From positions 186,001-250,000 of the forward strand of contig NZ_BDDT01000003.1 of the NCBI RefSeq assembly GCF_001661495.1: 64,000 bases of DNA, in the 5' to 3' direction. This DNA comes from Pseudoalteromonas prydzensis (GTDB taxonomy: Bacteria > Pseudomonadota > Gammaproteobacteria > Enterobacterales > Alteromonadaceae). Below the pieces are notes generated by a model. It did not search any database. It was not told the origin of the DNA and saw nothing but the letters and a program-made list of their open reading frames with translations. This document shows positions 18,644 to 27,206 of this stretch, one piece after another. The first letter of the stretch is position 1, and every line of letters begins with the position of its first letter. Both the position numbers and the translations under genes were made by a program.

Positions 18644-20062
18644 ATGATAAAACAGTTTTTAGACGATCCAAGCTTATTGCTTAATGCAGTGGGGGAAGGT
18701 ATTTATGGTTTTGATTTAAGTGGTAATGCAGTATTTGTAAACCCAGCAGCAGAGCGGATGACTGGTTGGCGAGCAGATGAGCTATTAGGTAAAAAAATTC
18801 ATCAGTACCATCATCACAGTCACGCAGATGGTCGACCATACCCGGCTGACGAATGCCAAATATATTGCACTATGTTTGATGGCAAACATCGCCAAGTTAA
18901 AGGGGAAGTGTTTTGGCGTAAAGATGGCAGCCATTTTGCTGTGGAGTATACTTCAACCCCAGTATATAAAGATCAACAGTTAATTGGCGCTGTCGCGATA
19001 TTCCGCGATGTATCTAAACAGCAGCAAACAGAGCAAGCCCTGCGAGATGCGTTAGCGCAAGTAAATTTGCTTAGTGATCAGTTACAAGAGCAAAATAACT
19101 ATCTTATTGCTGAGCTTAATGAGGATTGGCAAGAGTCTGGTTTAGTTGGTAAAAGTCATATTTTTCACACAATGCTAGAGCAAATTAAACTGGTTAGTCC
19201 GACCGACAGTACCGTATTGATCTTAGGCGAGAATGGTACGGGTAAAGAGCTTGTTGCACGTAACTTACATCGTTTAAGCACACGCAGTAAGCAATCGTTT
19301 ATCAAAGTTAACTGTGCGGCATTTACCGCAAGTTTATTGGAATCTGAGCTTTTTGGTCATGAGAAAGGGGCCTTTACTGGCGCCAACGAACACCGTAAAG
19401 GGCGATTTGAATTAGCTAATAATGGCACATTGTTTTTAGATGAAATTGGCGAGTTGCCACTCGAGGCACAAAGTAAATTACTGCGGGTACTACAAGAACA
19501 TGAATTTGAACGGGTAGGGAGTAGCGTGACCCGCAAAGTTAATATTCGGGTGATTGCAGCCACTAATCGTGACTTGTGGGAGATGGTGCAATCAGGTCGT
19601 TTTAGAATTGACTTATATTATCGGTTAAATGTTTTTCCAATCACAGTACCCCCCTTAAAACAGCGTAAAGAAGATATCCCCTTATTATGTAGTAACTTAA
19701 TTGCACAGCTAAATAAACGCCTCGGTAAGCAGCTAAAAGGACTGAGCAAAAAAGCCATAACACAGCTACAAGCCTATGACTGGCCGGGTAATATTCGCGA
19801 ATTACAGAATGTTCTAGAGCGTGAAGCGATCTTGTCTAAGCAGTCGGTATTACAGCTAAGTCAACCACTGCGCAGTGGGGCAGCTTTGATTAGTAATACA
19901 GATCTGAATTTAGATGAGGTACAAAGGTTACATATTCTAGCGGTGTTAGCGCTGTCAAACTGGCAAATTTCTGGCAGCCAAGGCGCTGCAGTTAAGTTAG
20001 GCATGCCGGAAAGCACATTACGCTCAAAAATGCGTAAACTAGGAATTAGCAAGAGGTCGTGA
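18644..20062 (+). CDS. PAS-domain sigma-54-dependent transcriptional activator
   Basis: The 472-residue protein has an N-terminal PAS domain (about 9-120) carrying HHHSHADGRPYPADEC, a short coiled linker (about 128-155), an AAA+ domain (about 160-395) and a C-terminal Fis-type helix-turn-helix (about 430-470). Walker A is GENGTGKE (195-202), the sigma-54 contact loop is an intact GAFTGA (242-247), and Walker B is TLFLDEIGE. There is no receiver domain, so activity should follow a ligand or redox state sensed by the PAS domain, which is not identified. The 16-bp dyads before it and after it, and the -24/-12 promoter of the next gene, suggest that the CcoG-like gene is its direct target. Confidence 0.9.
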   Translation: MIKQFLDDPSLLLNAVGEGIYGFDLSGNAVFVNPAAERMTGWRADELLGKKIHQYHHHSHADGRPYPADECQIYCTMFDGKHRQVKGEVFWRKDGSHFAVEYTSTPVYKDQQLIGAVAIFRDVSKQQQTEQALRDALAQVNLLSDQLQEQNNYLIAELNEDWQESGLVGKSHIFHTMLEQIKLVSPTDSTVLILGENGTGKELVARNLHRLSTRSKQSFIKVNCAAFTASLLESELFGHEKGAFTGANEHRKGRFELANNGTLFLDEIGELPLEAQSKLLRVLQEHEFERVGSSVTRKVNIRVIAATNRDLWEMVQSGRFRIDLYYRLNVFPITVPPLKQRKEDIPLLCSNLIAQLNKRLGKQLKGLSKKAITQLQAYDWPGNIRELQNVLEREAILSKQSVLQLSQPLRSGAALISNTDLNLDEVQRLHILAVLALSNWQISGSQGAAVKLGMPESTLRSKMRKLGISKRS

Positions 20063-20091
20063 TATATCGCGATTTCCGTTATATATCGCGT
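20057..20091. promoter_or_regulatory. Two enhancer-like 16-bp dyads upstream of the CcoG-like gene
   Basis: TCGTGATATATCGCGA (20057-20072) and CCGTTATATATCGCGT (20076-20091) are near-palindromic, 13 of 16 positions alike, and start 19 bp apart. They lie about 123 to 89 bases before the predicted start of transcription, the usual range for sigma-54 activator sites. The first overlaps the activator's stop codon. Confidence 0.6.
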
Positions 20092-20153
20092 AGTTGATTT
20101 CAATATTTTATTTTAATTACTTAATATTCATATAGTTATTTTATCTTTCAGTT

Positions 20154-20169
20154 TGGTCTGAAAGTTGCA
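20154..20169 (+). promoter_or_regulatory. Sigma-54 (-24/-12) promoter of the CcoG-like gene
   Basis: TGGTCTGAAAGTTGCA fits TGGCACG-N4-TTGCA with the essential GG (20155-20156) and GC (20167-20168) exactly 12 bases apart. Transcription should begin near 20180, giving a leader of about 27 bases. Confidence 0.65.
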
Positions 20170-20206
20170 AAAGAGTATTTAACCGTCACATTAAGTACTC
20201 GTAATT

Positions 20207-21589
20207 ATGAAATTTGATATTAAAGAAGAAGACATGATCATTAAGCCCTATAACTACGAAGGGCCAATTTATATTCGTGAGCAAAAAGGGTTTTTTCAAC
20301 GTATTCGGCGCAATCTTGGCTGGATATTGATGCTTACATTTATCGCTATTCCCTGGATCCCATACCATGGCAAACAAGCGGTGCTACTGGATGTTGCAAG
20401 TCAACAGTTTACAATTTTTGGGCTGACCTTGTTGCCACAGGATTTCATGATCTTGGCATTGCTATTTATGTTAGGCGCCTTTGCATTGTTTTTTGTGACG
20501 AACTGGCTTGGCCGAGTATGGTGCGGATATACTTGCCCGCAAACTATTTGGATGCTGATGTTTTCGTGGGTGGAGCAACGAGTAGAAGGCACACGTAATC
20601 AGCGTATCAAGTTAGATAAATCTGGCTGGACATTATCAAAATGGCAGAAGAAAATAATCAAGCATAGCGCCTGGTTACTTATTTCTTTATTCACTGCCAC
20701 ATCATTTATGGCGTACTTTATACCAGCAAAATCCTTGTACACAGATATGCTTACGTTGCAGTGGTCTGGGATCACCAGTTTTTGGGTATTTTTGTTTGCT
20801 TTTTGTACGTATGGAAATGCTGGATTTTTGAGGGAGAAAATGTGCACGGTTGCTTGTCCATACTCTCGCTTTCAGGCGGTGATGTTTGATAAAGATACTT
20901 TACTCGTGACCTATGACGCTACCAGAGGTGAACAGCGCGGCCCACGCAAACGCAAAGCAGATCATCAAGCATTAGGGCTTGGCGATTGCGTCGATTGTAA
21001 TTTATGTGTTGAAGTGTGTCCTGCGGGGATTGATATACGCAACGGCCTACAATATGAATGTATTAACTGTGGTTTATGTATTGATGCTTGCGACGATACA
21101 ATGGAAAAATTTGGTTATCAAAAGGGCCTTATTAAGTACGCCAGCGAAAACCAAATGGCGGGAGGAAAAACGAATCCGTTTAGATTAAAACTGATAGGCT
21201 ACGGTTCGCTGACTGTCCTTTTAATGGTTTCAATGTTGACCTGGTTATTACAAAGAACACCAATTGAGGTATCAGTGTTGCGTGACCGTAACGCGTTATA
21301 TCGGGTAAATTTTGAAGGATTAGTAGAGAACCCTTATACTTTGACGATTATCAACAAAACTCAACAATTAGTACATTATCGAGTTGCAATAAATGGACTT
21401 GATGCCGCTACGCTACAAAGTCCTGAATTAACCCCCGTTGCTGCAGGGCAAATGAAGCGCATTCCAGTAACGGTCGTTGCAGATGGCTATGATTTGCCTA
21501 ATAAGGTTAATCAGTTAGATTTTGTTATAACTGCACAAGAAGACAGTCGAGTTTCAAGCACAATCAGTAGTGTATTTTATCGTAATTAA
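20207..21589 (+). CDS. CcoG/RdxA/FixG-family polyferredoxin membrane protein
   Basis: The 460-residue protein matches the CcoG family: membrane segments near 37-55, 76-104, 157-175, 188-205 and 333-351, and membrane-proximal cysteine motifs CGYTCPQ and CTVACPY. Two ferredoxin-type clusters are formed by Cys261/264/267/271 and Cys285/288/291/295, followed by a C-terminal Ig-like FixG domain (about 360-458). CcoG helps deliver copper to cbb3 oxidase by reducing copper. Here no ccoNOP genes are adjacent, and the gene is instead placed behind a sigma-54 promoter. The first ATG has a weak ribosome-binding site; ATG 20234 behind AAAGAAGAAG is an alternative. The 3' end overlaps the convergent gene by four bases. 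Confidence 0.9.
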   Translation: MKFDIKEEDMIIKPYNYEGPIYIREQKGFFQRIRRNLGWILMLTFIAIPWIPYHGKQAVLLDVASQQFTIFGLTLLPQDFMILALLFMLGAFALFFVTNWLGRVWCGYTCPQTIWMLMFSWVEQRVEGTRNQRIKLDKSGWTLSKWQKKIIKHSAWLLISLFTATSFMAYFIPAKSLYTDMLTLQWSGITSFWVFLFAFCTYGNAGFLREKMCTVACPYSRFQAVMFDKDTLLVTYDATRGEQRGPRKRKADHQALGLGDCVDCNLCVEVCPAGIDIRNGLQYECINCGLCIDACDDTMEKFGYQKGLIKYASENQMAGGKTNPFRLKLIGYGSLTVLLMVSMLTWLLQRTPIEVSVLRDRNALYRVNFEGLVENPYTLTIINKTQQLVHYRVAINGLDAATLQSPELTPVAAGQMKRIPVTVVADGYDLPNKVNQLDFVITAQEDSRVSSTISSVFYRN

Positions 21590-22008
21590 ACGAGTAATTG
21601 CATCGCTTTCTCGGTCATCGTGTTACTAACAAATGCTTTAGCTTGGGCTAAGCTGTTAAAAAGACACGGGCGAATATCCATATCTAGCCCCGCATTATCG
21701 AGAATGCGTTGCATTTGATTGATTACGATCGATGAATCAAAAATATAGGCACTGGCAACACAGCCATTGCGAGCCATGGCGGATGTTAATGACGTCAGTT
21801 GTTGTTCTGCCTGTGGGGTTGCTGCTAAAAGTGTCTGAGAATGACTAATGTATCCCCATGGTTTATTTGCAAACTGTGCTACTTGCGTAGATAAACCATT
21901 AGCAAATGCAGTCGCTAAACTGGCATTTAGATTACCGCAGAAATCAGCGATGATGATATTTTGTTCAGAATGTAAACTAACTTGGCCATATTTATTGATA
22001 AATTTCAA
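21586..22008 (-). CDS. Hypothetical protein, possibly STAS-like
   Basis: I do not firmly recognise this 140-residue cytoplasmic protein. Its pattern (an N-terminal beta pair with HSEQNIIIADFCGNLNASLATAF, a middle YISHSQTL strand, then helices ending in AQAKAFV) resembles the small STAS/SpoIIAA-like fold often found as a lone gene in marine gammaproteobacteria. There is no conserved serine I can point to as a phosphorylation site. The start ATG at 22008 has a usable GGAAGCG before it. It overlaps the end of the CcoG-like gene by four bases on the other strand. Confidence 0.65.
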   Translation of the reverse strand: MKFINKYGQVSLHSEQNIIIADFCGNLNASLATAFANGLSTQVAQFANKPWGYISHSQTLLAATPQAEQQLTSLTSAMARNGCVASAYIFDSSIVINQMQRILDNAGLDMDIRPCLFNSLAQAKAFVSNTMTEKAMQLLV

Positions 22009-22193
22009 CGCGCTTCCTTGTAAGAAAATTTAAGAGCGCGAATTTTATACAATTAAAGCGTAAAGTCTAGTTTTTTAGCAGTATTTTATAAGTTTGCATT
22101 GATTATTTGTTGTACAGGTAAATTTTAACTTGAATATGCTGTTGTGGGCTGATGGTAGTTAATGCAGACCCACAGTTGATTAATTATCAGTGA

Positions 22194-23105
22194 CTAGGCT
22201 AGTAAATGATCTAAGGCGCCTGTAATGGCTGCAACTTGCGCTAAAATACATTCTTCATCAGTTGCTGTTGGGCTATCAGGGTATACTTCTGTTGTGGTGA
22301 CATACGGTGCATCAGTAAAGCCCATGCATAAACCAAGCTCTCTTGCTGCATAAGTGATCACCCCTAATTGCTCGAGTGGCACATCGATTAATTGGTTATT
22401 CTCATCACTTGGGGCAATGTGCGTTACTTTAGCAACGCTATCAATGATAGCTTTTTGAAACTCAGGCATTGGTTTAGTGCTATCAGCTACAAGGTAAAAA
22501 CCATCAGGAATATTCCAGTTTGTATTGGTTTTACCATCACGGGCAGCTAAAGCTGGACGAAACTCACTGTTATCGGAATCGGTTGTCTCATGCAAGTCAA
22601 TATGAACATGTGGTTTTATATCATGGTCGTTCATATACTGAATCAGCGTTGCAGATTCCGGGGCAGGGCTATCAGCATGAAAAGAGCGATTTGGATCTAT
22701 AGCAGCTGGATCCCAGCGATTAATCGTTTCATAACCCCATGGACTAATACATGGAGCAACAATCACGTTAAAATGCTCAGCATAATGTGCGGCTTTTGTT
22801 TTTGCAAAACGTAATGCGCCATGCACGCCACTTGTTTCATAGCCATGAACGCCACCAGTTACTAGGACTGTGGGCTTAGTTTCTTGCCAATGTTTAGATT
22901 TGATAACATAAAGAGGGTAACGTTGTGGATCAACAGCAAGCGCACCGTATTGCTCAACATCAAACTGCTCACTAAGCTCGTTAACTAAGGTGACTACTTG
23001 AGATTGATAGCACCGTTTAATTTTTTGTTTATCAAGCCATTGTTGTTTATCTTTAGCATTCCAAGGACTGCCTTGAGTGCCAATTGGGTAGTTACTTTCG
23101 CTCAT
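22194..23105 (-). CDS. M14-family zinc metallocarboxypeptidase
   Basis: I choose ATG 23105 (MSESNYPIG), which has GAAGG seven bases upstream, over the ATG 21 bases earlier that has none. In this 303-residue numbering, GGVHGYE gives zinc ligands His87 and Glu90, HIDLHETTD gives the third ligand (His172), Asn139-Arg140 in DPNRSF binds the substrate carboxylate, and a late glutamate in TTTEVY is the probable general base. This is the M14 carboxypeptidase/succinylglutamate desuccinylase-like fold. No signal peptide is present, so it is cytoplasmic. The natural substrate is unknown; a peptide or N-acyl amino acid is likely. Confidence 0.85.
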   Translation of the reverse strand: MSESNYPIGTQGSPWNAKDKQQWLDKQKIKRCYQSQVVTLVNELSEQFDVEQYGALAVDPQRYPLYVIKSKHWQETKPTVLVTGGVHGYETSGVHGALRFAKTKAAHYAEHFNVIVAPCISPWGYETINRWDPAAIDPNRSFHADSPAPESATLIQYMNDHDIKPHVHIDLHETTDSDNSEFRPALAARDGKTNTNWNIPDGFYLVADSTKPMPEFQKAIIDSVAKVTHIAPSDENNQLIDVPLEQLGVITYAARELGLCMGFTDAPYVTTTEVYPDSPTATDEECILAQVAAITGALDHLLA

Positions 23106-23207
23106 AAAACCTTCATATTTTTTCACAAAGGCTTAAGCTTATCGTTGTGCTAACTTAGCTGCAACCACTGGGTAGAAAAACATACGCTATCATGGCTATT
23201 ATAATTT

Positions 23208-23774
23208 TTAAATGTACTCATATAAATTTGCATGTTTGCGCTTATGGGCCGCAAATAAATAGGCTCTGAGTTGCTCTCTTCCATGGTGAATCTGTGTAAT
23301 TTTAGCTCCAACGCCCTGTTCACTAACTCGAACCGGTTCAATCTCTATGCTGATTTTTTTCTTATTTGGTAAAATAAATTTTAACTGTTGGGGAGTAGTT
23401 CTCAGTTGTTTTTTTGACAGCGGCTTTAAAAATAATCCGGTACTTGAGATTGATTCTATTTTAAAGTCTTGGTTTTTAATTTCGAGATTGTCCCAACGCC
23501 AACAACGTTTTACGCCTTGGGTATCAATCACTTCAGGGGCGCTTAAATAGGGAGTAATAGTGCCCGTTTCATTCACTTTTAGTTGAAGTGGAAACCACAG
23601 TTGATAATGGGCAATTTCAGCTAGCAGGGTTAACTTAGCATGATTAAATAAATGGGCTATACCCACGGGGATCTCACTGTGCAAAGTCAGGGTATGTGCA
23701 GAGTTTAACTGGGTCGGAGCATCAGTTTGATATAAGTCCAATATATAATTTAGCTCTTCCTTCGAAATATTCAT
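23208..23774 (-). CDS. PilZ-like domain protein
   Basis: ATG 23774 follows GAGGTGTTAC, a clear ribosome-binding site, so I use it instead of the ATG 12 bases upstream. The 188-residue soluble protein has an N-terminal half without a recognised domain. The C-terminal half reads as a PilZ-type beta barrel: ISSTGLFLK near 110, then strands with KFILPNKKKISIEIEPVRVSEQGVGAKI, ending in basic residues REQLRAYLFAAHKRKH. The canonical RxxxR start of PilZ is not evident, so c-di-GMP binding is doubtful. It lies beside a diguanylate cyclase, divergently oriented, which fits a c-di-GMP theme. Confidence 0.6.
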   Translation of the reverse strand: MNISKEELNYILDLYQTDAPTQLNSAHTLTLHSEIPVGIAHLFNHAKLTLLAEIAHYQLWFPLQLKVNETGTITPYLSAPEVIDTQGVKRCWRWDNLEIKNQDFKIESISSTGLFLKPLSKKQLRTTPQQLKFILPNKKKISIEIEPVRVSEQGVGAKITQIHHGREQLRAYLFAAHKRKHANLYEYI

Positions 23775-24083
23775 GTAACACCTCAATCCATTAAAGCGGT
23801 AATTTGTTCATAGATAGGCAAGCTTAACACCTAGTTGTTTGCCTTTGTTCAAAACAACCCATTGCGATAATGGACTATTAATTTGCCTGAAAATTATATG
23901 TCATTCATTACAGATAACGGCAAGTTTACATAATTCTTTAATAATTTAATATGACTAGGTCGTTAGTAAGACATTATTATGAGTTATTAAACTTTTACGT
24001 GGGTAATTGCCTCAGGAACGCTATAGTTAATAACATAAATAACTGGATATAACCGTTTAAAAAAAGTATTTTAAAGTTGTATT
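23775..24083. other. Intergenic region between the PilZ-like gene and the diguanylate cyclase unit
   Basis: This AT-rich stretch of about 310 bases separates divergent genes and must hold both promoters. A weak inverted repeat (AGGCAA near 23815 with TTGCCT near 23840) is visible. No RNA gene, terminator or convincing operator was seen. Confidence 0.5.
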
Positions 24084-24212
24084 ATGTTTACACCTCGCAA
24101 TGATACTCACTGTAAACGTTGTTCTTTGTTAATTTTCACGCTGTTGGTTTCTGTCACTTTGCTATTTGAAATTCCTTCACGTGAATTACCTTTATCTCAT
24201 TCTCGGGCATGA
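24084..24212 (+). CDS. Possible 42-residue membrane peptide upstream of the diguanylate cyclase
   Basis: An ATG at 24084 opens a 42-codon frame ending at TGA 24210-24212, five bases before the cyclase ATG. The peptide has a basic N-terminus with CKRC followed by one hydrophobic segment (LLIFTLLVSVTLLF). The close spacing suggests a leader or coupled small protein. The ribosome-binding site is poor and the frame could be chance. Confidence 0.35.
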   Translation: MFTPRNDTHCKRCSLLIFTLLVSVTLLFEIPSRELPLSHSRA

Positions 24213-24217
24213 ATTAA

Positions 24218-25492
24218 ATGGTTAAACTAGTCACCGATCATTCTTCATACAAGCAACATTTCGTTGATTTTTGGCAGCGTTACACACTATATAATGATGA
24301 GCAGTTAGAGGTCATGAGCAATCAAATGACGAGTTCTTTACGGCTGGATGCATATTGCCTATTTGAAACTATTCAGCAAAGCCCTTTGCGACAAAGCATC
24401 TTCTATCAGGATTTTGATGATCTACTTAGTAACCTTACCTGCCTTGAACAGATAGTAAACGCGGATCAATGTTTGCTGTTACTTCTGCTAAGACAATGGT
24501 GGCGAGAATGGTCATTTGCTTTGTCTATGGCAACAAAAAAACACGGACAGTTTGGCATGAAAAGTAATGAGCATAGGACAACAGAGTCGACATCATTAGA
24601 AATAAGTAAATATACTAATTTATTTGCACACGTCCCCATTCCATTGTGTAATGTCTGTACACTTACAGGTAATATAATTCGCTTGAATCAGCGTTTTATT
24701 GATGTTTTTGGTTATGATCTTGACGATACCCCAACGTTGACTGCGTGGTGGTTACACGCTTATCCAGATCCTCAGTACCGTGAGCAGGTGCAACAGCGAT
24801 GGCAACAGGCGCTGATTGATGCGCGTATTAACAATACTGATATAGAGCCACAAGACTACCAAGTGAGTTGTAAAAATGGTGAGCAAATTACTATGGAAAT
24901 ATCCGGGACTATCATAGGTAATGAGTTTTTAGCCATTTTCAAAGATGCTACCCAGCGCTTAGCGGCTGAAGATATTCTTCGTGATATGGCATTTTTAGAT
25001 TCATTAACTCAGATTGCGAATCGCCGTTGCTTTGATGAAACGCTCCATAATCAACTTGAATTAATGCAACAACAATTAAAACCTCTATCGATGATTTTGC
25101 TTGATATCGATTATTTTAAACAATACAACGACAACTACGGCCATATTAAAGGCGATGAATGCTTATATCAAATTGCCCAATGTATTGCGGCGACGATGAA
25201 TCACGAAAAGGATTTTGTTGCTCGTTTTGGCGGTGAGGAATTTGTTGTCTTAATGCCTAGCACTAACGCAAAGCAGGCGTTCAATACCGCATTACAGATC
25301 CAACAAGCAATTACTCAATTAGCTATTAAACATGAATATGCTGAACTTGGCTATATTACCTTAAGTATGGGAATTAAAACGCTCAACAGGCCCAAAGCTG
25401 AAGAACAGCTTATTTTTGTTGATGCTGCTGATAAGGCCTTGTACCAAGCAAAAGGTAAAGGCCGGAATACGATTGTCGTTAGTAAAGAGTAA
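24218..25492 (+). CDS. PAS-GGDEF diguanylate cyclase
   Basis: The 424-residue protein makes c-di-GMP from two GTP. Residues 1-125 are a helical domain I do not recognise, about 130-245 is a PAS domain (NVCTLTGNIIRLNQRF...), and 255-424 is the GGDEF domain with an intact active loop GGEEF (338-342) and the metal-binding LLDIDYFKQYND. The allosteric product-inhibition site RxxD, which would fall at 329-332, is HEKD, so feedback inhibition is probably lost. No membrane segment is present. Its start has no clear ribosome-binding site, and translation may depend on the small frame just upstream. Confidence 0.92.
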   Translation: MVKLVTDHSSYKQHFVDFWQRYTLYNDEQLEVMSNQMTSSLRLDAYCLFETIQQSPLRQSIFYQDFDDLLSNLTCLEQIVNADQCLLLLLLRQWWREWSFALSMATKKHGQFGMKSNEHRTTESTSLEISKYTNLFAHVPIPLCNVCTLTGNIIRLNQRFIDVFGYDLDDTPTLTAWWLHAYPDPQYREQVQQRWQQALIDARINNTDIEPQDYQVSCKNGEQITMEISGTIIGNEFLAIFKDATQRLAAEDILRDMAFLDSLTQIANRRCFDETLHNQLELMQQQLKPLSMILLDIDYFKQYNDNYGHIKGDECLYQIAQCIAATMNHEKDFVARFGGEEFVVLMPSTNAKQAFNTALQIQQAITQLAIKHEYAELGYITLSMGIKTLNRPKAEEQLIFVDAADKALYQAKGKGRNTIVVSKE

Positions 25493-25549
25493 TACCAGAG
25501 GTGGTCAACAAGTGGCCGTTAAACGATTAATGTTATTACCTTCAGCTTA

Positions 25550-26251
25550 TTATTCACCATCGATGACTTTATACTCACCACTGGCTATTCCTTTTAAAGT
25601 ATAGTCACCGATACGATAGCGAATCAAACGCAAAGTAGGGTGGTTGATGTGGGCGGTCATACGTCTTACTTGTCGATTTCTTCCCTCTGTGAGAGTAATA
25701 CTTAGCCAGCTGGTAGGAATATTTTTTCGCTCTCTTACCGCAGGATTGCGCGGCCATAAAGTTGGCTCAGCAATACGCTTCACGTCAGCGGGTAGGGTAA
25801 GCCCATCTTTAAGTTCAACACCTTGGCATAGACGTTTAATGGCTTCATCTGAAGGCTCACCTTCCACCTGCACCCAGTAAGTCTTACTGGTTTTTTTATT
25901 TGGCGCAGTTAAGGTGTTTTGTAACTTGCCACAATTAGTCAGTAATAAAAGACCTTCACTGTCTCGGTCTAATCGCCCAGCAGCATAGATATCTTTGATG
26001 GCTATAAAGTCAGCCAAGGTTTGACGGTTTTGCTCATCAGTGAACTGACACAGCACATCAAAAGGCTTATTGAATAGCACTACTTTACGTTCACTTGCCG
26101 CAATTGCTGGCTTTATTTCACGCTTTACTGCGCTATTGATTTTTTTAGTGGTTACCCCACTGCGATTATAACTACGGCCACTGTTACGACGTTTCGTTGT
26201 ATTGCTTTTCGGTGTATTTCTTTTAGGTTCATTGCTTTTAGTTATAGTCAT
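25550..26251 (-). CDS. rluE: RluE-family 23S rRNA pseudouridine synthase
   Basis: Pseudouridine synthase of the RsuA/RluE group; in E. coli RluE modifies U2457 of 23S rRNA. I start at ATG 26251 ([10 protein letters not shown]), two bases after the tusE stop. The 233-residue protein has a basic, low-complexity N-terminal tail (about 1-50) instead of an S4 domain, then the catalytic motif [14 protein letters not shown] with the nucleophilic Asp. [10 protein letters not shown] near 200 is the family's RNA-binding element. E. coli RluE is 217 residues and has a similar basic tail. It is the last gene of a run with tusDCBE. Confidence 0.9.
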   Translation of the reverse strand: MTITKSNEPKRNTPKSNTTKRRNSGRSYNRSGVTTKKINSAVKREIKPAIAASERKVVLFNKPFDVLCQFTDEQNRQTLADFIAIKDIYAAGRLDRDSEGLLLLTNCGKLQNTLTAPNKKTSKTYWVQVEGEPSDEAIKRLCQGVELKDGLTLPADVKRIAEPTLWPRNPAVRERKNIPTSWLSITLTEGRNRQVRRMTAHINHPTLRLIRYRIGDYTLKGIASGEYKVIDGE

Positions 26252-26253
26252 GC

Positions 26254-26583
26254 TTAGATACACCGTGCTGGTTTTGGTAAACCGGCAATTTTAGTAGCTT
26301 GCTTAGCAGGGCCTTTTGGAAACAGTTTATAAAGGTAGATACTGTTGCCTTTATCTTCACCTAACGCTTTTGCCATTGCTTTTACTAACATTCTTATCGC
26401 AGGACTGGTGTTGTACTCTAAATAGAAGTTACGCACAAAATGGATCACTTCCCAGTGTTGGCTGGTTAATTCAATGTTTTCTTGTGCGGCTATAATAGGT
26501 GCTAATTCTTCACACCATAAGGTATGATCGAGTAGATAGCCTTGTTTATCGGTGTCAATAAGCTGATTGTTAAGTTCAAGCAT
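26254..26583 (-). CDS. tusE: TusE sulfur carrier (DsrC family)
   Basis: The 109-residue protein accepts persulfide sulfur from TusBCD and passes it to MnmA for 2-thiouridine formation at tRNA wobble positions. The penultimate Cys108 (ARCI) is the persulfide carrier found in all functional members; the second cysteine of true sulfite-reductase DsrC is absent, consistent with the Tus role. [21 protein letters not shown] is the family core. It follows tusB by three bases. Confidence 0.94.
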   Translation of the reverse strand: MLELNNQLIDTDKQGYLLDHTLWCEELAPIIAAQENIELTSQHWEVIHFVRNFYLEYNTSPAIRMLVKAMAKALGEDKGNSIYLYKLFPKGPAKQATKIAGLPKPARCI

Positions 26584-26586
26584 GGG

Positions 26587-26853
26587 TTACCACGTGATTG
26601 AGTGAGAAGTCGATAAAGTCAGCGCGACGAAGTCATCATAACTAAGCGCAAGATCTGGTTTATTTATAGCTATATCGCGCACTTTTGCGTCATCGGCAAG
26701 AATTAATAGTTGCCTTGCAAGTTGCCTAAATTGCGTCGTTGCAAAGCAGGCGTCGCTTAGTAATAGCACTTGATCACTTGGTTGAATAAGATTAACCAGT
26801 TGATCAGTATTGTAATAGCTAAGTGGCTTAGAGAATATATGCAAAGTACTCAT
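26587..26853 (-). CDS. tusB: TusB (DsrH family) sulfur relay subunit
   Basis: The 88-residue protein has the DsrH fold pattern (MSTLHIFSKP, then QVLLLSDACFATT with an internal Cys, then a C-terminal SITW). It forms the TusBCD heterohexamer with its neighbours. The order tusD-tusC-tusB-tusE with four-base or shorter overlaps matches other gammaproteobacteria. It overlaps tusC by four bases. Confidence 0.88.
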   Translation of the reverse strand: MSTLHIFSKPLSYYNTDQLVNLIQPSDQVLLLSDACFATTQFRQLARQLLILADDAKVRDIAINKPDLALSYDDFVALTLSTSHSITW

Positions 26854-27206
26854 AGGGTCACTATTTGTTGTTGTTGGCTAATAAGGTGATGTTGTTGCTG
26901 ATAATTTAGCGCTTTTACTGGTACTAGCAGGTTATTTTTATCAAGGCCATATTCAAGCAATGATTTTTCACAGACATAGATGTTTTCAACATCATAAATT
27001 TCCAATGTTTTTATGCTTTTAAAATAGTTTTTTAAGCCAATATGTTCAGGCTGTTGCTGTTTTTTTAAGGCAAGCACAGCAGGGCCTGTGAATAACCAGC
27101 TGATATTTTGCTCTACTGCCGCAAAAATTAAGGTCATATCTAGCGCGTCACGAATATATAAATCATCAAAAGGACTATGTTGACTTAAAACAAGTACATT
27201 AATCAT
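26850..27206 (-). CDS. tusC: TusC (DsrF family) sulfur relay subunit
   Basis: I start at ATG 27206, which overlaps the tusD stop as ATGA, rather than 15 bases earlier. The 118-residue product begins MINVLVLSQHSPFDD and has the DsrE/F-type alpha-beta pattern (DALDMTLIFAAVEQNISWLFTGPAVLAL). It is a structural subunit of TusBCD; like other TusC proteins it has no essential catalytic cysteine that I can identify. Confidence 0.88.
   Translation of the reverse strand: MINVLVLSQHSPFDDLYIRDALDMTLIFAAVEQNISWLFTGPAVLALKKQQQPEHIGLKNYFKSIKTLEIYDVENIYVCEKSLLEYGLDKNNLLVPVKALNYQQQHHLISQQQQIVTL

Noticed and set aside
18629..18646. Possible second sigma-54 promoter (TTTGGTCTAGTGTAATG) before the activator gene
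   Set aside because: The GG element is present but the base pair 12 positions later is TG, not GC, and it overlaps the start codon.
22141..22182. Inverted repeat GTTGTGGG...CCCACAG downstream of the M14 peptidase gene
   Set aside because: The loop is long, the arms are short and no T-run follows on the relevant strand; not called as a terminator.
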